Origin: Muscardinus avellanarius | Lineage: Eukaryota > Chordata > Mammalia > Rodentia > Gliridae | Assembly: GCA_963383645.1 (NCBI GenBank) | Contig: OY726558.1 | Location: 181,085,634 to 181,149,633, forward strand | Direction: 5' to 3' | Length of the DNA stretch: 64,000 nucleotides | Shown: piece after piece, positions 1 to 9,309 of the stretch | Position numbering within the stretch: position 1 is the stretch's first letter | Layout: each line of letters begins with the position of its first letter | The notes under the pieces: generated by a model | The model's input: the letters and a program-made list of their open reading frames with translations, nothing else | What the model was told of the DNA's origin: nothing | Databases searched by the model: none | Made by a program: the position numbers and the translations under genes

Positions 1-20
1 TATATATATATGTATATATG
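1..20. repeat. TA-rich microsatellite at window edge
   Basis: The window opens in an alternating TA/TG run that presumably continues upstream. Confidence 0.7.
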
Positions 21-217
21 CTGTCGTTTGTTTTGTTTTGCAGAAAAAAGTTCATATATATTTTCTTGTGATAGGTTCATTGATTTAGCTTTAACATTTA
101 ATTTTATAGCCAGAGTTTGGTTATTATATATGGTGAGAAGTTTGAGACAAAGCTTTTATGTGCATAAAATAATTTAGATAGCTAATTGCATCAGTACCTT
201 TTGATGACAGTTTTTTT

Positions 218-416
218 TATTTTTTGGTACTAGAGGTTGAACCTAGAAGTATTTTGTCTCAGAGGTACACCTCCAACCCTATTTTATTTTATATTTTGAA
301 GCAGGATTTTGTTAAGTTTCTGAAGGACCTCACTAAGTTACTGAGGTTGGCCTCAGACCTTTGGAGATCCTTCTGCTTCCTCGCTTCAGCCTTCCAAATA
401 CTGTATCTGGCTCTGG
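218..416 (-). mobile_element. B1-dID-type SINE, old copy
   Basis: Read on the minus strand this is a diverged B1-like left part joined to an ID-like right part. The plus strand shows the usual antisense order: TTTTTTGGTACTAGAGG, a worn 'gctacac' block, a 'tatttgg-aaacaggg'-like linker and a 'ctcactaagttactgaggttgg' block. The many substitutions indicate an old insertion. It lies just upstream of the GC-rich composite element. Confidence 0.75.
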
Positions 417-610
417 TAAAATATTTTTATGCAAATAAATCTATACGCAGTCATAATAATAATTTTTGTTCTGACCCTTTTCTAGACTGCTTTCTTTCAT
501 ATATCTATTGTCTGCCTTGATACATATAATTTGATTTTTTATTACTCAATTCTTGGATTCTCAACATTATTATTTGTCATAGGAGTTTTGGCTATCTAAA
601 GTAACTTATT

Positions 611-909
611 GGGGTGGCCCAGCCCGCGTCCTGGAAGGCCCGGTGCCAGGAGGGGGGCAGGTGGCCTGGAATGGCCCAGTGCTGGGCAGGAGCCCAAGCC
701 AATGTCCCGGGAGGCCCGGTAAAGAGCAGTAGGCCAAGCCACCGGGCATCCTGAGGAACTCAGCCCGCTGTGCTGCACCCGGGCCGTGGTACACTTCGAA
801 CAGCAGATCCTGCTCTGCGCAGTGAGGCTGTGGGACTCCGTTCTTGGAAGGGAGAAAAAATTCATTGCTGCCAAGTGCCTGATCCCACAACCTCTTCAAA
901 CCACACATA
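611..909 (+). repeat. Composite copy 1: GC-rich 5' domain and linker
   Basis: The first part (611-800) repeats blocks such as 'ggaaggcccggtgcc' and 'gggaggcccgg', suggesting degenerate GC-rich monomers. From about 800 ('acagcagatcctgctctgc') to 909 it matches copy 2 at 41423-41535 closely. The linker then runs into the site where the LTR element inserted. Confidence 0.65.
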
Positions 910-914
910 CTGTC

Positions 915-1236
915 TGATAAGTAAAATAAAAAATTAATGCGAGTAAAATAAAAAATAATGTGAGTACAGCGGAGTTGAAAAACACGAGAGGGGTCTGGTA
1001 CACATGGCATGTAAAGTTTTAATGACACGGCTCTCCTGGAGATCAGGGCGAGGCACCGTGGGGCCCGCGCGCCTGTCCAAATCTTGAGGACGCGGGCTCT
1101 CCTTTTCAAGGTATGCATCTCGCGAGATGGGGGTTTACTCCGGGAACGCCCAATTCTCGCGGGGGTTTCAGCCCCTCCCTTGCCCTGTAGAGGTCATGTG
1201 ACACAAAGTCACATGAGTGCAGGACCCAACTTATCA
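915..1236 (-). repeat. 3' LTR of the non-autonomous element
   Basis: It starts TGATAAGT and ends ACTTATCA. By eye it differs from its partner at roughly 17-18 positions (about 94-95% identity), many of them CpG-type transitions, so the insertion is not recent. It carries an ATTAAA-type poly(A) signal in the minus orientation (TCATTAAAACTTTACATG) and a CTCGCGAG palindrome. Confidence 0.88.
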
Positions 1237-3229
1237 TCCCGGCCTTTTGATGGTAGGGATGACAGATGACGATTGGACCCTCTAACTTCTTCCTGCTGTG
1301 AAGGGGCGTCGTCAGGGGCCCCAGGCCGGGAGGAGTTGGGAGTCCAGTCCCCCAGAAGGGGGTGCAGGTGGGTGTATAGCTGCAGTGCGAATTGGAGGTT
1401 ACCCTGGACAGCTTAGTGATGTGTGCTTGAGGAGGCTTGAACAGGCAAGGGCTATTAAAGAAAAAAACAAATCATGAGATTGAGCAGGCGACCAAAAAGG
1501 AGACTGGCTTACTCACTACCTGGAGAGCTACCCTGAGCTTGCAAGGAGGATGGAGGTTGAGGGATCCAGGAGCTGTCAGTCTTCAGCCAGGCTGAGTAGG
1601 GCCAGCGGCAGGGCCTGGTCTGGAAAGGTGCTCCCCCTGTGTTGAAGCACCTGGGGCTCACCCTTTTCCAAGGGCACTGTTCCAGTGGCCCTCCTGGCCA
1701 CACGCTGGGCACAGTCTGATTGGTGGGCGTGGTTTCGCCCCACTTCAGGCAGGCTCCTGGAGGTAGTCATCGTTGCAGTCCTCCACACCTAGGTGGCGCT
1801 CCAGAGGGCAGAGCTGCCACCGCCAGCCGAAGGGCAGCTACCAGGGATCTGCTTTTTGGCAAAGTCGGAGTGTACGCTCCATCTCTGCCTGTTTCTCTCT
1901 GGAATTAAAACTTTAGATGCCATGTTAAGGTTCTGTCAGCTGCGACGGACCTACACTCACACACAAAGAGCGCCTCCCGGGGCGGGTGTCCGGCGAGAAT
2001 GGCAACACAGACTCCCCACGGGCAGAGGGTGTCGCCTCAGCCTCGGCCTGGCATTTCCCGCAGCACCTAGGGCACGCCCACGCGGGCCGGAAAGGGAGCC
2101 AGAAGCCAAGCACATTTAAGACCTTGCGGAGAGGCCGGGCAGCCGCCCAACAAAATTGTAGTCTGGTGGGGGCCAAGATGGCAACTGTGATGTCACCAGG
2201 CAGCGACTGCGCACCATCACAAAATGGCGGCTGGTGGGAAAATAAATGGCAGCTGATAGGGGAGAGCATTTGGAGGGATACCAGACCACTTAGAAAAGTT
2301 CCTAACTATTCCTGGGCCACCGCAACCCATTTCCCAACTCTTATCAAGGCAGACAGGCTCTCAGGGAATCTGCTAGTATAAAGGTTCAACTTCCCATAAT
2401 TGGTTCGTGGGCGGAAACGAAGAACAGGAAATGGGCGTCCCCAATTTCCCTGCTCAATCATTTGGAAACGGAGGTTAAGAGATAGAGAAGAATGTCTTCA
2501 TCCCTTCTCCAAACCGGAGGATGACCTGGTCATCCGGAGGGTGGTCCCAGTGGACCGGGGGACAATGGGTCACCAAGCGCTTGGATTTTGGGGTCCCAGT
2601 GGACCGGAAGACCCAAGTCCGGAACCCGCTAACCAAGGGAAGGAGGCAGTTTACCGGAGTGAAGTGTTGCCGGCCAGCACTGGCTGTGACAGAAGCACTG
2701 AGAAGCTGCTGGGGGTGCAGTGGAGCTGGGGCGCGTGGATGCCGGTGGCTGGTATGGACAGCACTGGAGGCTGGTGCAGGCAGGATCAAATGGTGGCACG
2801 CAGTCGGCATGGCTTGCCGGGCCTGCGGCGTGGAGACAAAATGGCTTCCAGGCACGCGGCAGATGCTGAGGCTGGGCCCCGAGGAGCACCACAAGTGAGC
2901 CTGGCTTGGGCAGGTGGAACGAAGCAGCAGTAGAGAGTAGAGCTATGCCTGGCACGGGTGGCTGTGGCAGATGCCGAGGCCGACTGTGTGCCGCCCAATG
3001 AGCCTGGCTCTGGGCGGGCAGGGCAAACCGGCCAGAGGTCCCAGCGGTGACTGGAGCGATGAGCTGGAACGGCAGTTTTAGGAGGTCCAAGCAGCAGGCA
3101 GAGGTCCTGGCCCGCGCAGGTGGTCGGCGGGCAGAGCAGGTGCCAGCATCACCCAAGGAGCCTGGCTCAGGGCAGGTGGAACTGGCAGCCTGGTGGCCGG
3201 CGGAGCCTGCATGCCCGCGGCCGCGGTAG

Positions 3230-3480
3230 CAGTGGAAGATGGCCACCAGCACTCCGGAAGATAGCACGTGGGTGGGAAAAGATGGCCATCGGCTCTCAGC
3301 AGAGCGCAGGGCCGGAAAGATGGCCGCGGGCTCTCAACAGAGCTCGGGGCCGGAAAGATGGCCACCTGCTTGCAGCAGAGTGCGGGGCTGAAAAGATGGC
3401 CGCAGACTCTCAGCAGAGCCCTGGGCGGGAAGAAGGCTGCCGGCTCTCCCGGAGAGCGCGGGGCTGGGGAAGAAGGCTTA
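3230..3480 (-). repeat. 38-bp minisatellite with GCCATCTT cores
   Basis: Units of about 38 bp (43 bp for the first step) carry AAGATGGCC near 3236, 3279, 3317, 3355 and 3393, followed by a CTCTCAGCAGAGC-like stem. On the element's own strand the core reads GGCCATCTT, a match to the YY1 consensus. The last units (3420-3480) are diverged. Confidence 0.75.
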
Positions 3481-3670
3481 CGGTCCGGGCAGGCACGGGG
3501 CGGCAGCGGTGGCAGTGGTGGGAGCAAAGCCTGCAAGCGGAGTGCTGGTGTGGGACCTCACAGTCGAGCTGCTGGCAGGTCAGAGAGTCCGGGCCTCAAA
3601 AAGAGAGTAAAAATAAAAAGAGAAAAAAAGAAAAAAACAAAGGGGGGGGGAGGGACCCAAGAGTTCTCCC

Positions 3671-3682
3671 AGTTCGGCACCA
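3671..3682 (-). other. Primer-binding site, tRNA-Phe-like
   Basis: On the minus strand TGGTGCCGAACT begins two bases inside the LTR. The first ten bases match the complement of the tRNA-Phe 3' end (TTCGGCACCA), as in IAP elements. The match breaks down after that, so assignment to tRNA-Phe is likely but not certain. Confidence 0.65.
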
Positions 3683-3684
3683 AA

Positions 3685-4007
3685 TGATAAGTAAAATAAA
3701 AAATTAATGCGAGTAAAATAAAAAATAATGTGAGTACAGCGGAATGTGAAAAACACGAGAGAGGTCCGGTACACATGGCATGTAAAGTTTTAATGACACG
3801 GCTATCCCGGGGATCAGGGTGAGGCACCATGGGGCCCGCACGCCTGTCCAAAGCTTGAGGACGCAGGCTCTCCTTTTCAAGGTATGCATCTCGCGAGATG
3901 GGGGTTTACTCCGGGAACGCCCAATTCTCCCGGGGGCTTCAGTCCCTCCCTTTCCCTGCAGAGGTCATGTGACACAAAGTCACATGAGTGCAGGACCCAA
4001 CTTATCA
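3685..4007 (-). repeat. 5' LTR of the non-autonomous element
   Basis: This is the promoter-bearing LTR of the minus-strand element. Visible regulatory-type features are CATCTCGCGAGATG (about 3890-3903), a paired inverted repeat TCATGTGAC...GTCACATGA (about 3965-3988), and an ATTAAA poly(A) signal. Transcription starts and factor binding are not demonstrated. Confidence 0.87.
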
Positions 4008-4064
4008 CTGTCTTTTTTTACTTAAAAAAAAAAAGAAAAGAAAAAAGAAAAAATATTAGTGAAG

Positions 4065-4945
4065 GGGTCAAGATGGCCGCTGCGGCAGCCAGGATTCTGG
4101 AGATTCTGACAAAACAAAGCCAACTGACCTGTAACTTTTGGAAAAATTCCCCATGAAGGGGGACTGCTTCTTCCTTACATGCTGAAGAATTCTGTACATC
4201 ATCTGTAAGGAGGGAGCTCAGTGGAGAACTAGGAGGAAGGCGGTGGCGGCAGCAGCGGCTGAGGTGGCGGTGGAGGCTAGTACTTAGGAGAGGCAGAGAT
4301 CTGATCCAACCCACCCTGATCTTCTGAAGAAATTGCTCCAAAAGTGGAATGCTACCGTCGCACATGCTCAGGAATACTGGACGACATGCAGTGTGGGAAA
4401 GGAGTTTGGGAAAGAATTGAGATGGTGGATGCAGTGGCAATGGCAATGGCCAGAATTCAGGAGAGGCAGAGATCTGATGCAAGACACCTGGATCTTTTGA
4501 AGAAATAGTCCCATAGGTAGAAAGATACCATCGCACATGCTTGGGAAATTGGGACAACATGCTGTGTCAAGAGGGTGCTTGGAAGAGAACTGAGATGGCT
4601 GTGACAGCGGCAGCAGTGGTTAGCATTTGGTAGAGGCAGAGATTCAATCCAATCCACATCATAATTTAAAAAAAAATCCTCAAAGCTATACCACTAATGA
4701 CACACATGCTTGGGAATTCTGGAAAACAAACTGTGTGGGAAGGGTGTTAGGGAGAGAACCAAGACGGCAGTGTCAGCAGTGGTGGTGGTGGTGACCAAAG
4801 ATTGGAGAGGCAGTCAGATCCAGTCCAGTCCACCTTGAACTTCTGAGGAAATCTCCCCAAAAGTAGACTGCTCCTCACACACATGATCGGGATTTCTGGA
4901 CAACATGCTAAGTGGTAAAAGGGTTTGGGTGGTTTCAGAGGGAGC
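4065..4945 (+). repeat. Composite copy 1: ~170-bp monomer array
   Basis: About five tandem units. The landmark 'gcagag(atctgat)' recurs at 4293, 4466, 4636 and 4810, a period of 170-174 bp. Each unit also carries a 'gaactgagatggc...cagcggcagc' block, a 'cttctgaagaaattgctccaaaagt' block and a 'cacatgcttgggaattctgg' block. The first unit has CAAGATGGCCGC, a YY1-type core. The arrangement resembles L1 5'-UTR monomer promoters of mouse, although no sequence homology to them is claimed. Confidence 0.75.
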
Positions 4946-5194
4946 CCTGCATGGTCGGGGTGGGCTGCCACACTGCGGGTTCTGGGAGTCATCAGCCCTC
5001 ATGGCCACAAAGCTCCTCGCGCAGAGTGGGAGGCTAGGGTATGTATGGAGCAGCAGAGTCTACTCTCTGGAGTGAAGGTGTGGACCTCTGCCTTTGGAGG
5101 GAGGACAAAATTTTATGGTCACTTGGTATCTGGGGTCCCAACTTTCGCAAACGACATGTACTGCTCCCTAATATTAAAAAAAAAAATCAAAAAA

Positions 5195-5420
5195 AGCCGG
5201 ACGTGGTGACATATACTTGTAATCCCCTCGATTGGGAGGCGGAGACAGGAGGATTGTGCAGGGGCTCGAGGCCAGCCTTGCTGGCTTGAGAGATCCTGTT
5301 TCCAAATAAAAATATATATAGTAAAAAAAAAAAAAAAAAAAAAAAAAAGGAGGTCCCCGGGAGTAAAGCCCGGAGGTGGAAGGGTTTCCAGGAACCCCAG
5401 TACCAGCAAAAAAAAAAGTG
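5195..5420 (+). mobile_element. B1-dID SINE, short subfamily, expanded internal A-run
   Basis: The left half is B1-like (gccggacgtggtgac...) and the right half ID-like (agtaaagcccggaggtgg... ccccagtacc). The linker between the halves has grown into about 26 consecutive A (5323-5348), which is unusual because poly(A) normally sits only at the 3' end. It is followed by a short (GT)n and a G-run. It is nested in composite copy 1. Confidence 0.88.
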
Positions 5421-5485
5421 TGTGTGTGTGTAGGGGGGGGGGGCATCTCTAGACAACCTGATCATAGTGGCAGAGAACAGAGCCC

Positions 5486-6240
5486 AATGTACAGCAAGAC
5501 AGCAAGGCCAGAGGCGGGGCCTCGGAGTCCAGGATAGGAGTCTTCTGGGCAGCTAAGCCAGTGCCGGGGCTAGTGAGGCTGGGATCGGAGCCTGCCATGA
5601 GGCAAGGCCTGTGTTGGGGCCTCCGAGGCTGGGATCTGAGCTTGCCAAGGGGTGAGCCCAGTGATATGGCCAGCGAGGCAGAGATCAGGGCCTACAGCAA
5701 GGCAAGGCCAGTGCTGCAGCCTCCGAGGCCAGGATTGGAGTCTGCCAAGGGGTGAGGCTGGTGTCGAGGCCAGTGAGGCCAGGATCAGCCTGCCATGAGG
5801 CAAGACCATTGCTGGGACCTCTGAGGCAGAGATAGAGCCTGCCGAGGGGTGAGGTTGGTGCCAAGGCCAGTGAGGCTAGGATCAAAGTCTGCCATGAGGC
5901 GAGGCTGGTGCCGGGCCTTGGAGGCTTAAATCGGAGCCTGCTGAAGAGGGAGGCCGGTGCTGGGGCCTAGGAGGATGAGATCGGAGCCTGCCATGCATCG
6001 AGGCTGGTACTGGGTCAGCAAGGCCAGGATTGGTGCCTGCCATTTGGTGAGGCCATAGCTGATGCTAGCGAGGCCAAGATAGGAGCTAGCCTAAAGACAA
6101 GGCTGGTGCTGAGGCCTCCGAGGCTGGGATCGGAGCCTGCCAGGAGACAAGGCCGGTACTGGAGTTAGTGAGGCCAGGAGCAGAGTCTACTGGGTGGCCA
6201 GGCTGGTGCCAGGGCCTTCAAGAGTGGGATTGGAACTTGC
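5486..6240 (+). repeat. Composite copy 1: GC-rich VNTR, ~50-bp units
   Basis: By length there are about 15 units. They alternate between a 'gcctgccatgaggcaaggc...ggggcctc' type and a 'cctgccaaggggtgaggc...ggccagc' type, giving a dimeric period of about 100 bp. Reading frames across it are repeat artefacts. Confidence 0.8.
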
Positions 6241-6625
6241 AAAGCTGCATACACAAAGAAATATCACAGAAAAAAAAAAAAATCGGATGCTTTCCCTAAT
6301 ATGCAAAACTAGGAAGAAATGGGTAATAGGAGGGAATCTAATGGAAGAAGGGGCATTTGGAGGAGCAATTAAGGTGACCAATCAAAGGGGATGGGATGGG
6401 GGAAGATGGAATCTCTTTAAAGCACATGATGTACGTAAATAAATATATCAATATTAAACACTAAATCAAGCATGGGATTGAGGGACGGGGAGAGAGTGAA
6501 ATGGGAATTGGATAAAGGTTTATTGGATGATGCGTACTTGGATATCCTAACAAGTCTTGTATTCCATTGTGATGTTTGACTACAATGCACCAATAAAAAT
6601 ATATTAAAAAAATAAAAAAATAAAA
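6241..6625 (+). repeat. Composite copy 1: L1-type 3' UTR and tail
   Basis: The block 'ccctaatatgcaaaactagg', the G-rich 'gatgggatgggggagg' and the end 'gactacaatgcaccaataaaaa' align with plain L1 3' ends elsewhere in the window (for example 31095-31503 and 56201-56590). An A-rich tail follows. Confidence 0.8.
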
Positions 6626-6639
6626 TTTCATCTTATACA

Positions 6640-7800
6640 TTAAAAAAATAAATTTTTATTGGAATGGCACTGTCCATAGATAATCTTGAAGAGGATTGAT
6701 ATTAACACTAATCAGTCTTCTGATCAATTAATATAACTCTCAATAAACTTAGCACTTTAAATTTTTTCTTCAGTAGTGTTTTGAATTTTCAGTGGACAAT
6801 TATACTTTTCTTAAAATGTATGTATTCTATTTTTCAAGGTATTTTGAATAATTTACTCATAATTCTTCACTAATATATGAATATACTGTTGATATGTATT
6901 GCTTCTGTACTCCACCTTGCTAAATCCACTAATTCTAGATATTTATACTATATAACAAATGTGTATTAATGTTTTTAATGTGAATACCTTTGTTACATAT
7001 TTCTTGATTAAAGTATTCTGTCTAGAACCTACAATTCGTGATTGATTTTCAGGGAAAGTAGTCCATTTTCAACTTTAAGTTTGATGTTAGCTCTGGGTTT
7101 TTTCACTGAAGTACTATTTTGGGTTGAGAAAGTTTTTTGTTATTCTTTATTCACTTTAAGATTTTCTCATGATCGAATATTGAATTATGCTCAATTCTGT
7201 TTCGGCAATATTTAAATTTTTCCACATTTTTTTTTTAAGTCTGGTTATGTGTTATACTACAGTAATTAATTTTTATATTAATTAAACTTTGGATACCTGA
7301 GATATTTTATTTGATCATATTTTTCATTTTTTTATTTATTCAATTTCAATTGCTATAAATATATATTTATTTATGACATTTAATTATATATTTAGGTAAA
7401 TAGAGGAGATAGATATAGGTCTGTTCATTTGGTAGGTAACTTGGTCTTCTATTTGCTTAGTTTTCTTTCAATGTCTTTTTCTCATTTTGATATTAGAATA
7501 ATATGGCCTTATAGAATATGTGAGAAATTATTTTCTAATATTCAATTTACCAAAAGTATTTTACAGACTTGATACTATTACTTATTTATTTCTTGCCATT
7601 AATGTTAGTTAGAATTTTCCAGTGAGCACATCTGGTTCTTGGTTCCGTGTTTTTGGAGATTTTTTTGATGATTACTTTCATTAAAAATGTGATTATCTCT
7701 AATATATATACATATATATGTTGTTTATGTAGTTCAAGAAATGTGTACATTTTATCTATGTTGCTAAATGTATTGGCGTAACAGTACATTATAAAAATAA
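6640..7800 (-). mobile_element. Old L1 ORF2 fragment
   Basis: The AT-rich sequence carries blocks reminiscent of antisense mammalian L1 ORF2 ('ctgttgatatgtattgcttctg', 'aagtttgatgttagctctgg', 'gagcacatctggttcttgg'). It has many stops and indels. The assignment is by eye and uncertain. Confidence 0.45.
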
Positions 7801-9098
7801 CCAGGTCATCAAATGTGTCATTTGGGGAAAAAAAAGTAAATCCAGCAATGTGTTTTGTGGCTTAAATGTTTTTCATACCTGTTTTAATAAAACATTTTTA
7901 TTTTATAAAATTCAAATATCTTGCCACAATATTAAAACTAAAGGAACTATTAAAGATGTGGACCAGAACTTTAATGTGTAGGAAAAAAGTGCTCTAGTAT
8001 GTGGAAATCATAATATAAAAGTTAGTACTGTACCTGTGAAAGGCCCAGAGAATCTGAGTCTAGATCCCAATTCACCACCCCTGATTCATCTTCATGAAAT
8101 GCCTAAGGCTAATGATGAGCAGGTGACATATGTGTACACACAGAGGTAATCACATTTTAGTGCTTTATTTGCCACGAGTTCAAATTATTATACAATAGCT
8201 ACTTAACTGCCTTATGGCTTTCTCTTTAGAAACATCTGCTCAGGAATGCTTTCTTACATTAATGAACTTAACAGTCCATTAGCAGAGCAATGTCTTGTAG
8301 CTTCCGTACAACTTCCCTGTATTATTTTATATTCCATTTAAACATAAGAACTATTTTCACACAAAATGCTGATTCTTTTCTAAAGCTAGTTTTTAAACAA
8401 TATTTGTTGGAAAGTCTACTGAAAACTAGATAAGCTGTCTTTATGCCCAAAATACCATCATTTGGCTCATGCCATTTATATTGTTTTAATGTAGAAAAAA
8501 GTTAGGATTTTCTAGCAGGCTCCCAAGTAAGTACAATATAAAAACTAAAAATAGTCCTCTGCTGAAAACTAATCAAATATTTATAAACCCTTTAAAGAAG
8601 AAAAGAGCTTAAAACCTTATCTAACAAAAAATAATTGAAGCAAAGCACACAATAAATAGAATATTTTCTTTTACTGAATCTTGCACATTATGGTTTTATT
8701 AATTTCAAATTTTACTTTTTTATTTGCATCTTTCTTCACAAAAAATATGACATGAAACTTATTTTCTTGGGTTTTGATGAATTTATTCCCCCTTATCTAG
8801 ATTTATGCCAACTATAATTGTGTTACCAGTCATCCAGTAAAGGATTATAGATTGACTCATAGTAGAGAAAAGAAATAAACTGCGTCATTAAGGAAATCAG
8901 TCATAATGCAAACTGAGAGGAATTATGGATCTTACACAGAGATGCAGAAAGGCAGAGGCACTTGAGAACTAGAGAAGTATTGTTTATATGTTTTTGAAAC
9001 TTCAGAATATTGAATGCAATAATTTGAGAAAAATTTGAAAAAATTATATGACGATTTGTCTTTATTCATTGTCATTGTGATAACAAATAACACCATCC
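7801..9098. other. AT-rich intergenic stretch, nothing recognised
   Basis: No ORF above background and no repeat I can name. A short non-repetitive piece near 8040-8160 is slightly more complex. Confidence 0.5.
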
Positions 9099-9111
9099 AT
9101 TTTAGCACTTA

Positions 9112-9295
9112 TTTTGGTGGTACTGGGGTTCCTGGAAGCCCTTTTACCTCCAGGCTACACTCCCAGACCTATATTTTACAGTTTTATTTGGAAACAGGGT
9201 CTCTTAAGCCAGCGCTGCTGGCTTTGAACCTATGCGATCCTCCTGTCTTGCCTCCCAAGCGCAGGGATTACAAGCGTGCGCCACCACGCCCGCCT
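9112..9295 (-). mobile_element. B1-dID SINE, short subfamily, with TSD
   Basis: A well-preserved copy reading GGTGGTACTGGGGTTCCTGG on the plus strand, bounded by the 12-bp duplication ATTTTAGCACTT (9099-9110 and 9296-9307). Confidence 0.93.
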
Positions 9296-9309
9296 ATTTT
9301 AGCACTTTT

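Larger units (their letters stand above)
1237..3684 (-). other. Non-coding interior of the LTR element
   Basis: This 2.4-kb GC-rich interior contains no retroviral domain in any frame. Its longest frames (for example 2629-3267 minus, 212 codons) are rich in Pro, Ala, Ser, Cys and His with no zinc knuckle, protease or polymerase motif. Next to the primer-binding site the leader has a pyrimidine-rich tract on the minus strand (3600-3655), followed by a GCCATCTT-bearing minisatellite (3230-3480). Further YY1-like AAGATGGC/AAATGGC cores occur near 2175, 2221 and 2838. Confidence 0.7.
915..4007 (-). mobile_element. Non-autonomous LTR retrotransposon (ERV-like)
   Basis: Two 322-323 bp direct repeats (915-1236 and 3685-4007) each have the terminal inverted repeat TGATAAGT...ACTTATCA. 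They flank 2.45 kb and are bounded by a 5-bp target duplication CTGTC (910-914 and 4008-4012). On the minus strand, two bases inside the 3685-4007 LTR lies TGGTGCCGAACT, which matches the start of a tRNA-Phe primer-binding site as used by IAP-type elements. The purine-rich TCAAAAGGCCGGGA next to the other LTR may be the polypurine tract. The element is therefore on the minus strand, with its 5' LTR at 3685-4007. The interior has no recognisable gag, protease, polymerase or envelope, so it would have depended on proteins from another element, like mouse ETn. Related composite copies at 41.5 and 54.7 kb carry the unoccupied target site. Confidence 0.88.
611..6625 (+). mobile_element. Composite VNTR retroelement, copy 1 (interrupted)
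   Basis: This GC-rich non-coding retroelement is one of four related copies in the window. Order of parts: variable GC-rich 5' repeats (611-800), a linker ending at CACACATACTGTC, an A-rich tract (4020-4060), about five 170-174 bp monomers (4065-4945), a stretch not seen in the other copies (4946-5190 and 5425-5485), a VNTR of about 50-bp units (5486-6240), and an L1-type 3' UTR ending in GCACCAATAAAAA plus an A-rich tail. It is interrupted by an LTR element (915-4007) and a SINE (5195-5420). Without these it would be about 2.7 kb. There is no ORF with a recognisable domain. I found no convincing target-site duplication for this copy, so the 5' limit is approximate. L1-mediated mobilisation is inferred from the 3' end and from copies 2-4. 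Confidence 0.8.

Noticed and set aside
606..1118. 170-codon minus-strand ORF as a gene
   Set aside because: It runs across the composite's GC-rich 5' repeats and into the LTR; the frame spans an insertion boundary and has no domain. The homologous LTR region at 3685-4007 gives a different frame.
2629..3267. 212-codon minus-strand ORF as a gag-like gene
   Set aside because: Right strand for the LTR element, but the translation is low-complexity Pro/Ala/Ser/Cys without a zinc knuckle, capsid major homology region or any protease or polymerase motif. The openness is explained by GC-rich composition.
4018..4560. 180-codon minus-strand ORF
   Set aside because: Antisense to the ~170-bp monomer array; the protein is just a translation of tandem repeats (LLSQFPKHV-like strings repeat), and the equivalent frame is broken in copy 2.
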